A DNA stretch of 64,000 nt from Bolinopsis microptera. Its lineage: Eukaryota; Ctenophora; Tentaculata; Lobata; Bolinopsidae. Below the pieces are notes generated by a model. It saw only the letters and a list, made by a program, of their open reading frames with translations. It made no database searches and was not told the origin of the DNA. This document shows, in pieces, positions 22,934 through 33,571 of the stretch. The position numbers and the translations under genes were made by a program. The stretch spans positions 5,153,908 through 5,217,907 of the forward strand of contig NC_087082.1 in the NCBI RefSeq assembly GCF_026151205.1, given 5' to 3'. Every line of letters starts with the position of its first letter. Within the stretch, counting starts at the first letter, position 1.

Positions 22934-25900
22934 AGTTATTCACTAAAACACTCGATTTTCGACCAATCCATATTATGGTATAGTTTTGTCGTGTTTGAAG
23001 TCATATATCAAGTTTGGCACAGAGAATTTCTCCAAAACTCTCACACATTATCTGCCATATAACCATGTAACTATCTCAAAAGTTTAAAGAAAATCTATCG
23101 CTCAGATCTTGAGAAAATCGAAAATATATTCTAAGTTATTCACTAAAACACTCGATTTTCGACCAATCCATATTATGGTACAGTTTTGTCGTGTTTGAAG
23201 TCATATCTTAAGTTTGGCACTTAGAAATTTGCCCAAACTCGCACGGATTATCCGTCTTATAGCCATGTAATTATCTGGAAAGTTGAAAGAAAATCTATCA
23301 GTCAGATCTTGAAATATATGCCTGTGTTCCATTAGAAACCGCCAATTTGGAGATATTTTCTTGTGTTTGAAGTCATATCTCAAGTTTGGCACATAGAAAT
23401 TTGCCCAAACTCGCACGGATTATCCGTCTTATAGCCATGTAACTATCTAAAAAGTTTAAAGAAAATCTATCGGTCAGATCTTGAGAAAATCGAAAATATA
23501 TTCTAAGTTATTCACTAAAACACTCGATTTTCGACCAATCCATATTATGGTATAGTTTTGTCGTGTTTGAAGTCATATCTTAAGTTTGGCACATAGAAAT
23601 TCTCCCAAACTCGTACACATTATCCGTCTTATAGCCATGTAATTATCTGGAAAGTTTTAAGAAAATCTATCGGTCAGATCTTGAAATATATGCCTGTGTT
23701 CCGTTAGAAACCGCCAATTTGGAGATATTTTCTTGTGTTTGAAGTCATATCTCAAGTTTGGCACATAGAAATTTGCCCAAACTCGCACGGATTATCCGTC
23801 TTATAGCCATGTAACTATCTGGAAAGTTTTAAGAAAATCTATCAGTTAGATCTCGAAATATATGCCTGTGTTCCGTTAGAAACCGCCAATTTGGAGATAT
23901 TTTCTTGTGTTTGAAGTCATATATCAAGTTTGGCACATAGAATTTTTCCAAAACTCTCACACATTATCCGCCATATAACCATGTAACTATCTCAAAAGTT
24001 TAAAGAAAATCTATCGCTCAGATCTTGAGAAAATCGAAAATATATTCTAAGTTATTCACTAAAACACTCGATTTTCGACCAATCCATATTATGGTACAGT
24101 TTTGTCGTGTTTGAAGTCATATCTCAAGTTTAGCACATAGAAATTCGCCCAAACTCGTACACATTATCCGTCATATAGCCATGTAATTATCTGGAAAGTT
24201 GAAAGAAAATCTATCAGTCAGATCTTGAGAAAATCGAAAATATATTCTAAGTTATTCACTAAAACACTCGATTTTCGACCAATCCATATTATGGTATAGT
24301 TTTGTCGTGTTTGAAGTCATATCTCAAGTTTAGCACATAGAAATTCTCCCAAACTCGTACACATTATCCGTCATATAGCCATGTAATTATCTGGAAAGTT
24401 GAAAGAAAATCTATCAGTCAGATCTTGAAATATATGCCTGTGTTCCGTTAGAAACCGCCAATTTGGAGATATTTTCTTGTGTTTGAAGTCATATCTCAAG
24501 TTTGGCACATAGAAATTTGCCCAAACTCGCACGGATTATCCGTCTTATAGCCATGTAACTATCTAAAAAGTTTAAAGAAAATCTATCGGTCAGATCTTGA
24601 GAAAATCGAAAATATATTCTAAGTTATTCACTAAAACACTCGATTTTCGACCAATCCATATTATGGTATAGTTTTGTCGTGTTTGAAGTCATATCTTAAG
24701 TTTGGCACATAGAAATTCTCCCAAACTCGTACACATTGTCCGTCTTATAGCCATGTAATTATCTGGAAAGTTTTAAGAAAATCTATCGGTCAGATCTTGA
24801 AATATATGCCTGTGTTCCGTTAGAAACCGCCAATTTGGAGATATTTTCTTGTGTTTGAAGTCATATATCAAGTTTGGCACAGAGAATTTCTCCAAGACTC
24901 TCACACATTATCCGCCATATAACCATGTAACTATCTCAAAAGTTTAAAGAAAATCTATCGCTCAGATCTTGAGAAAATCGAAAATATATTCTAAGTTATT
25001 CACTAAAACACTCGATTTTCGACCAATCCATATTATGGTACAGTTTTGTCGTGTTTGAAGTCATATCTCAAGTTTAGCACATAGAAATTCTCCCAAACTC
25101 GTACACATTATCCGTCATATAGCCATGTAATTATCTGGAAAGTTGAAAGAAAATCTATCAGTCAGATCTTGAAATATATGCCTGTGTTCCGTTAGAAACC
25201 GCCAATTTGGAGATATTTTCTTGTGTTTGAAGTCATATCTCAAGTTTGGCACATAGAAATTTGCCCAAACTCGCACGGATTATCCGTCTTATAGCCATGT
25301 AACTATCTGGAAAGTTTTAAGAAAATCTATCAGTTAGATCTCGAAATATATGCCTGTGTTCCGTTAGAAACCGCCAATTTGGAGATATTTTCTTGTGTTT
25401 GAAGTCATATATCAAGTTTGGCACATAGAATTTTTCCAAAACTCTCACACATTATCCGCCATATAACCATGTAACTATCTCAAAAGTTTAAAGAAAATCT
25501 ATCGCTCAGATCTTGAGAAAATCGAAAATATATTCTAAGTTATTCACTAAAACACTCGATTTTCGACCAATCCATATTATGGTACAGTTTTGTCGTGTTT
25601 GAAGTCATATCTCAAGTTTAGCACATAGAAATTCGCCCAAACTCGTACACATTATCCGTCATATAGCCATGTAATTATCTGGAAAGTTGAAAGAAAATCT
25701 ATCAGTCAGATCTTGAGAAAATCGAAAATATATTCTAAGTTATTCACTAAAACACTCGATTTTCGACCAATCCATATTATGGTATAGTTTTGTCGTGTTT
25801 GAAGTCATATCTTAAGTTTGGCACATAGAAATTCTCCCAAACTCGTACACATTATCCGTCTTATAGCCATGTAATTATCTGGAAAGTTTTAAGAAAATCT

Positions 25901-27362
25901 ATCGGTCAGATCTTGAAATATATGCCTGTGTTCCGTTAGAAACCGCCAATTTGGAGATATTTTCTTGTGTTTGAAGTCATATATCAAGTTTGGCACAGAG
26001 AAATTCTCCCAAACTCGTACACATTATCCGTCATATAGCCATGTAATTATCTGGAAAGTTGAAAGAAAATCTATCAGTCAGATCTTGAAATATATGCCTG
26101 TGTTCCGTTAGAAACCGCCAATTTGGAGATATTTTCTTGTGTTTGAAGTCATATCTCAAGTTTGGCACATAGAAATTTGCCCAAACTCGCACGGATTATC
26201 CGTCTTATAGCCATGTAACTATCTGGAAAGTTTTAAGAAAATCTATCAGTTAGATCTCGAAATATATGCCTGTGTTCCGTTAGAAACCGCCAATTTGGAG
26301 ATATTTTCTTGTGTTTGAAGTCATATATCAAGTTTGGCACATAGAATTTTTCCAAAACTCTCACACATTATCCGCCATATAACCATGTAACTATCTCAAA
26401 AGTTTAAAGAAAATCTATCGCTCAGATCTTGAGAAAATCGAAAATATATTCTAAGTTATTCACTAAAACACTCGATTTTCGACCAATCCATATTATGGTA
26501 CAGTTTTGTCGTGTTTGAAGTCATATCTCAAGTTTAGCACATAGAAATTCGCCCAAACTCGTACACATTATCCGTCATATAGCCATGTAATTATCTGGAA
26601 AGTTGAAAGAAAATCTATCAGTCAGATCTTGAAATATATGCCTGTGTTCCGTTAGAAACCGCCAATTTGGAGATATTTTCTTGTGTTTGAAATCATATCT
26701 CAAGTTTGGCACATAGAAATTTGCCCAAACTCGCACGGATTATCTGTCTTATAGCCATGTAACTATCTAAAAAGTTTAAAGAAAATCTATCAGTCAGATC
26801 TTGAAATATATGCCTGTGTTCCGTTAGAAACCGCCAATTTGGAGATATTTTCTTGTGTTTGAAGTCATATCTCAAGTTTGGCACATAGAAATTTGCCCAA
26901 ACTCGCACGGATTATCCGTCTTATAGCCATGTAACTATCTAAAAAGTTTAAAGAAAATCTATCGGTCAGATCTTGAGAAAATTGAAAATATATTCTAAGT
27001 TATTCACTAAAACACTCGATTTTCGACCAATCCATATTATGGTATAGTTTTGTCGTGTTTGAAGTCATATCTTAAGTTTGGCACATAGAAATTTGCCCAA
27101 ATTCGCACGGATTATCCGTCTTATAGCCATGTAACTATCTGGAAAGTTTTAAGAAAATCTATCAGTTAGATCTCGAAATATATGCCTGTGTTCCGTTAGA
27201 AACCGCCAATTTGGAGATATTTTCTTGTGTTTGAAGTCATATATCAAGTTTGGCACATAGAATTTTTCCAAGACTCTCACACATTATCCGCCATATAACC
27301 ATGTAACTATCTCAAAAGTTTAAAGAAAATCTATCGCTCAGATCTTGAGAAAATCGAAAATA

Positions 27363-28129
27363 CAGGGTGGGCCAAAAGTCAGTACCCATACGTTGGCCTT
27401 AATAGCCCCGCCGTGTTTTATATTTGAGAGCTGTTGCTTTGCAGATGGCATACTTTACCTACTGGTTCGAGGATTCCGTCGTCAAAATTTGAAAATTCGA
27501 ATATTTTAGACCACGCCCATTCAATATTAAAACACCTATATTGTTTTCTCTGAACATGCTGAACGCCTAATTTTTTCAGAGACGGTAGATTATCAAATGT
27601 TGCATATGATCTCCAAACATGAGGCAAAACGGATTAGAAATGACGAAGTAATCAAGCATTTTCTGTATCTCGTTAACAAAATTGACTGGGTGATTATGTG
27701 ACACCGTGACACGACACCTTAATTGGGCACCCTTAACAATTCCCATAATGTTTAACGGGGTAGTTAACGGGGTCACCTTATCACGTGATTAGGTAAACCA
27801 ATCACCTGATCACACGTAATGAATAAACTCGTTATGCTTCATATCTCGGTCATCTGAGAAGCTACAGTTCTAATTCTTTCAGGACAAACGCAATTCGAAT
27901 GGCCAAACACAATTCAATAATATTGAGCTTGATCCGACTATCCAAACTATCAAATAAATATGAAAATGAACCTCCATTTGAAAAAAATGAACGCGAATAT
28001 TTTTCGAGTTGACAAATTCCTCGAACCAGTGGTGGTACTAAGTCATACCAGAAAGAAGTATTTAAATTGGGCACTCAGTGACTGAGCTATTAAGGCCAAC
28101 GTATGGGTACTGACTTTTGGCCCACCCTG
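27363..28129 (+). mobile_element. Mariner-like MITE, copy 4 (767 bp), inside the satellite
   Basis: Exactly the length of copy 1. TA flanks at 27361-27362 and 28130-28131 restore the satellite text AAAATATATTCTAAG when the element is removed, giving an internal empty-site control. Both TIRs carry the GTACCCATACG variant. Confidence 0.95.
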
Positions 28130-28616
28130 TATATTCTAAGTTATTCACTAAAACACTCGATTTTCGACCAATCCATATTATGGTACAGTTTTGTCGTGTT
28201 TGAAGTCATATCTTAAGTTTGGCACATAGAAATTTGCCCAAACTCGCACGGATTATCCGTCTTATAGCCATGTAACTATCTGGAAAGTTTAATGAAAATC
28301 TATCAGTTAGATCTCGAAATATATGCCTGTGGTCCGTTAGAAACCGCCAATTTGGAGATATTTTCTTGTGTTTGAAGTCATATCTCAAGTTTGGCACATA
28401 GAAATTCTCCCAAACTCGTACACATTATCCGTCATATAGCCATGTAATTATCTGGAAAGTTTAAAGAAAATCTATCAGTCAGATCTTGAAATATATTCCT
28501 GTGTTCCGCCGAGACCGCCAATTTGGAGATATTTTCTTGTGTTTGAAGTCATATCTCAAGTTTGGCACATAGAATTTCTCCAAAACTCTCACACATTATC
28601 TGCCATATAACCATCA

Positions 28617-28648
28617 ATGAAAACCTTCCCCATGGGGAAGGTTTTCAT
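28617..28648. repeat. Perfect 32-bp palindrome at the satellite edge
   Basis: ATGAAAACCTTCCCC followed directly by its complement around a central AT. It begins exactly where satellite homology stops. Confidence 0.9.
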
Positions 28649-30480
28649 AGTCAATTAAAACAAATAATAGTAATTAAATTAAATTAGCTGATAGTAGGAA
28701 CTAATTGTTAATAAAGAGTGAACAGTGAACACATATAATTTGAGAGAGAATTGATTCGTTCAGCGGACACATACATTATATTGTCCAGAGATATTATGGG
28801 AGGTTCAAGCTTATTAAAAGATTCTTTGAACTTTTGAAAAGCAGCAAAATTTGAGATAAATGATAACCTAGAACCGGGATCAGTTGGTTTAAACCTTATA
28901 TAAGTAATACGACATGTTTTATTTAGCAGAATTATACAATATTCATATGTAATCGTCTTTAATTGGGGATGATGGGGCGAAGACGTGATTTATATATATA
29001 TAAATCATATATATATATGATAAAGTGCCAGGTGGTGACAATAATTGAGGGCGTGTAAGTGTGAGGATGAAGAATCAGTCTTGATGCAGCTAGGAGGGTG
29101 AAGGAGGTAAAAATATGTACAGTAAAATATCATAGAAACTAAGAACAAAAATCCTCTTAAATCAGTAAAAACCGATATGCTTGCCTTCAATTAAAAACCT
29201 TGCTTTAAAAATGATATTATTATTCAAGTTAAAAGCCTTCGAAGTTTTGTAATAATCTATCGCATGATATTGTTTATCAATTAAATTGCAACTCTTAAGT
29301 TAACTTGTTGTTTAATTATATTATTGAATCACAGCTGAACACATGTATAAGTACGCGTACCTAATATTTGGCGGTTATTGATCGAATTTTCCCATATTTT
29401 ACATAATGCTGCTGAACCTGATAATTAAAATATTTGCTGTAAATATCTATAATATAATATTCACACTAGATTCTAGAAGGCAAAGTTCAAATGAACCAAA
29501 CATCATATTAATATATTGACCAAAAAATATATGGATTCCTACATGCTACAGAATAGTTCGAATTGCAGTCGGAACTGCAGACGTACATTATGTTAGTTTA
29601 CTAAATTAACTGGTCGAAAAACTTCTATAGAAATAAAATCAAGTTATACAATAAATTTATACTCTATAAACTACACGGTATAAGTATATTATAAATATAA
29701 CAATAATGTCAGTTTCGGCTGCTCACTGCTCAGGTCACAATCCGAAAACCTATCATTTTTTGCAGCCTAGATTTAGGAATTATGATGTCAGAAATTAAGG
29801 ATTCAAATAAGAAGCTTAGTGATTCTAAAGTGAGCAGCATTTTATACCGTAAACGCTTACAATAGCTGGGTCAGCCGGCTTAAGGAACAACAATAGATGC
29901 TCTTCGTATATAAAAGAAACACCTAACCATTAAAACGAATGTAAAATTTGCAATTCTAGGATCACACAATTAGCGCAAACGTGGATACTGGATATAATAA
30001 GTTCGTAATGTTATAACATATAACATCTGATTGATCATTGACTAATGGACACGATATCAAAAATATGTTTAAGTAGGACTCAAACAATCAGGCTTAACCT
30101 AAACTAGTCTAATGATACTTAGTTTTGCTTTATATTAAAATCTCAGCATTTTAATCCAGCAAACAATTCTATTAATTGTACCTATAGCATATGTCAGTAC
30201 ACCTGCGAGCAAATGAGGATCAACATTTTTAACAGCTACTCATTAAACTTATAGGATTATAACTCATAACTACATATAAGGTATAACACAAGTGGCACTG
30301 ATGTAGATGAATCATGGATAATTATTGACTGTTGACGAAAACTCGAAGTTTGAAATCCAAAGTATAAAGCTGCATGTAGTAGAAACGTAATTGGGAAATC
30401 AGGATTAAATATGATCACACGTAACGCGCGGATATAACATGTGCTTTATCCAATGCGAAACTAAAAGTGATGAAATAAGA
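28649..30480. other. AT-rich region without recognised features
   Basis: Only an (AT)n stretch at 28991-29020 stands out. No frame with family resemblance, no RNA gene seen. Confidence 0.5.
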
Positions 30481-30483
30481 AAA

Positions 30484-31107
30484 TCGACTGTAGAGTGATT
30501 TAGCGCGACCGTAGGTGCCATATTTGATGGTGCGCGGCTTTTAGAGTAAAATTAGCTGTAAAAGTTGCGTAATTTGACCAAATTTGACCAAATTCGTTGA
30601 TTTTTGTCTTGGTTGACGATGTCAACCCATCGAGATCGTTGCTCTGCGAAGCAAGAATGCTAGTTCGCGCGGCGCGTCGAAGCGGCGAAGTCCTCCAAAT
30701 TTTTGTCGTATTATTTGGATATATCTTCAGTTCCTTGAACGAGATCATTCTGAAAATTGGCGACGACCTTCCAATAGGGCTTTCACAACTGTCCGAAAAA
30801 TTTGGTGGATATCGGAGTTGATATAGTGATCAAAATGGGGCAAAATACGATGCTTTTAGCTGTAACATAATGTCTGATGGTTGGATAGGCTTTAAACTTT
30901 TCGGACACCTTCCTTGTTGCAATCGGAGGTCGGGAAGGATACTTAATATCTATTTGTTTGAAGAAAATTGTGCTGGCCGAAATTAGCGCTAAAAAACCAT
31001 CCTACAGTCGGCACGCGCGGCTCACTGTCGATGGCGCACTACCTACGAAAATGCATCGATTCAAGTTGGTTTCGAATAATCTCGAAGATCGACTGTAGAG
31101 TGATTTA
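30484..31107. other. Dispersed-repeat block bounded by TCGACTGTAGAGTGATTTAG
   Basis: The 20-bp end motif occurs at 30484-30503 and again at 31088-31107. Its inverted, slightly different form occurs at 21018 and 21444. Inside, 30600-30700 is the inverted copy of the GC-rich repeat at 8640-8740. No coding capacity. Confidence 0.55.
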
Positions 31108-31108
31108 G

Positions 31109-31188
31109 TTACCTGGGGACCCCAGGCTATTATGTTCATAAACAAGATAAAGATTTGGCGGAATGACAGGCTGAGCGCGGCCCAGTAA
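31109..31188 (+). mobile_element. 80-bp mini-MITE with 8-bp target duplication
   Basis: Starts TTACCTGGGGACCCCAGG (itself a CCTGGGG-A-CCCCAGG hairpin) and ends GGCCCAGTAA; the ends are imperfect inverted repeats (TTACCTGGG/TTACTGGG). Flanked by TGATTTAG at 31101-31108 and 31189-31196. The interior has GGCGGAATGACAGGCTGAGC. Confidence 0.8.
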
Positions 31189-31334
31189 TGATTTAGTAGT
31201 GGTTGCGAGAATATGCGCGGCCCAGTAGTGCATCGGCATCGCGCTACAAGCTAGAACCCCCCGGCCCCCCTCCTGACAGTAATATTATGTAATAATCTTG
31301 GCCTGAATTGACATCGTCAATCAACATCAAACAC

Positions 31335-31560
31335 GCTATCGCGATGAGCCGAAATCATTGTTATGATATCCGGCCAAGCACCTTTTAAATTACTTCATAC
31401 TTACCATTATAGCCAGATACTCGATCAATTTCTAAATTGTATCAATATCATTAACAAAGTGAAATTGAGTGGAATACAAATTAAAATATTGTCAAATTGT
31501 CATTATTCTATATAGAGGGTAAAAAAGAAAATTGTGATTACGTAATCAACGACCAAACCC
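31335..31560. repeat. Dispersed repeat, second copy of 5180-5370
   Basis: Shares GATGAGCCGAAATCATTG, ATATCCGGCCAAGCACCTT and TACGTAATCAACGACCAAAC with 5180-5370. The class is unknown. Confidence 0.6.
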
Positions 31561-31596
31561 ACCCCCCCCCCCCCGTAATAATAATCAACCGTAAGC

Positions 31597-31666
31597 TTAC
31601 CTGGGGACCCCAGGCTTTTATGTCCATAAGATTCGGCGGAATGACAGGCTGAGCTACGCCCAGTAA
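31597..31666 (+). mobile_element. 70-bp mini-MITE with 8-bp target duplication
   Basis: Same ends and interior as 31109-31188 but 10 bp shorter in the middle. Flanked by CCGTAAGC at 31589-31596 and 31667-31674. Confidence 0.8.
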
Positions 31667-31719
31667 CCGTAAGCATTTGGAACCCCCCTCGGCTGATTAC
31701 GTAATATATGAACAACCCT

Positions 31720-33571
31720 ATAACCCATATGCTCTATACTAAGTCTATGTAAGTAATCTAGATCGGTATATTTTTGGACGCTGATTTCGAATCACTTTTG
31801 ACACTCGCTGTATTTTGTATTCGTACCTCTTTTAGTTTTATGTTTTAGCGGCGGCCGAAAAGATAAGATTAAAGGGCCATCTACTTAGGACGTCCGGCAA
31901 ATTAAGGGAGGGGATGGTTTAGGAATTTCGGACAAATCCGGAGGGGCTGGTTTCTGAAAAAACGGACGTCCGGAAATTTAGGCAGAATTAACAAAAAAGT
32001 CCCATTTATTTCAACTCTTTGACACTAATTACTTTGTAAGTTTACTTTTAGATCCCTGTATTCTGAACGAGAAGCCGATTCCCAGAGCAGCACATGAGAG
32101 CCAAGACACAACTCGCATATTCTCCTACTTCCTTTTATACGTCATGTCGCCAGCCAGTATGGCGTTAATTGACGATGTCAGATGTCAATTCTTCGCATAT
32201 CAGCGAGACCCAGTAGCGCATCTAATCTCGCCGATCTAACGAACAACGAAGTGGTTGCGAGAAGCATTATCGGATACGCGGCGCGACCCAGTGGCAGTAA
32301 ACGCATTGCGCTACAATTGCAGCTTGCCTCGAAGAAATTCAGACGAGTATCATCCGTCAACTTAATTCGGGGTGATGGTTAGGATAATAGGGTTTTTGTA
32401 AAAACCGTTTTGTTGATTGTTCGACTGCAAAACCATGACATTAACAACGTGATTATAATTTTAAGGCGAGCGAATTAGTGAAAGCCGTCATTATTTGAAA
32501 TTGAAGTGTGATAGATCGACATGGGCTCGCTATATAATATTGTATACTATGTATATTATATATAATTGATAGTGACGTTAACGGGTGATACTCGTAAAAT
32601 ATTTGTTTCGAATATTTCAAGACCGTCGACGAGTCCTACTCTGCGCGCGTCCTAAAAAATCAAAAAACGAGGTCCAATATTTTCAAAAGCCTATCTCTGA
32701 TTTCAAAATTCTGCCTGCAGTCTGTCTCATCCTTATAAATATCCTTACAAAATAGTCCCTAGGACTTATTATGAAAGTTTCACAGGGTGATTCCTCAACA
32801 AAATTTTATAGAAGATTTTTAGGCTGGATTTCAAGGCGCAGTTGAAAATCACTCGCGCAATACAATTACCCATAAGAGCTGATATGACCTTTGTGTGCTT
32901 CCAGTTCCATTCTATTCGTGTCCAAATGCTATATATTGATATTGATTCCTTTTGTTTGGGGAGACACTGGCAATGGTCCACTCTATACCCAATTTTTGGC
33001 TTTGGACGATGAGGGTAGCATGAACTGTGGAGAAAAGTGGTTTCTAGGAAAATTTCTGACTCAGAAAATTTTCGGGTCTTGATTACGAAGTTATGCCAAC
33101 AAGTTGATGACGTAATAAGCGAACGACCCTTAACACAGAAATACATATCTGAATAGAAGTTAACGATGATAAATTGTATTGTGGCAATTGAATATCAACA
33201 TTTTGGCGCTATATAATTTCAAATATTAATCGTCATATACGTATAAAGATGATCGCAGTAATATCAATAAAAAACCAACATACTTTTTATAAAAGTTTTA
33301 AACAAATAGCAGACAAACTCGCATCTATACGAGTCGCAATAGAGAAAATTGAACCAGAAACTTGGCGAATGAAATACCTTTTTCAAGGACGTGCATAGTA
33401 AAGACATCACCAATTCAAGACGGTGTCCAGTAAAGACAATATCGTTTAAAGGCCGTACCCCTAAAAGTATCATATAACAACTCCCTCTCACTTTTGGTGC
33501 AAAACAAAAACTTAAACTCTCCAGGGGTCACGGTGGATTATAATTCCCCTTGCTCCTTCACCAAAGTCTCC
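31720..33571. other. Non-coding region downstream of EB1
   Basis: Contains a GC-rich repeat relative (32165-32360), a second copy of the GTGATACTCGTAAA...CGTCGACGAGTCC segment (32578-32655) and a MITE end (33106-33134). No supported gene; the EB1 3' UTR should occupy the last part. Confidence 0.5.

Larger units (their letters stand above)
22496..28616 (+). repeat. Satellite array, right arm: interleaved 173-bp and 200-bp monomers
   Basis: A 118-bp core runs from GTGTTTGAAGTCATAT through CCATGTAACTATCTGG to CAGATCTT. It is preceded either by a 55-bp cap (ATATATGCCTGTGTTCCG, AACCGCCAATTTGG) or by an 82-bp cap (AAATATATTCTAAGTTATTC, ACTCGATTTTCGACC). This gives 173-bp (for example 23682 to 23855) and 200-bp (24027 to 24227) monomers. 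The two types follow each other in irregular order. The array is interrupted by a 249-bp retro-insertion at 22685 and a MITE at 27363. Short frames within it are by-products of the repeat. Confidence 0.95.

Noticed and set aside
22256..28397. Repeated 60-95-codon frames in the satellite
   Set aside because: By-products of the 173/200-bp monomers; broken by neighbouring monomers.
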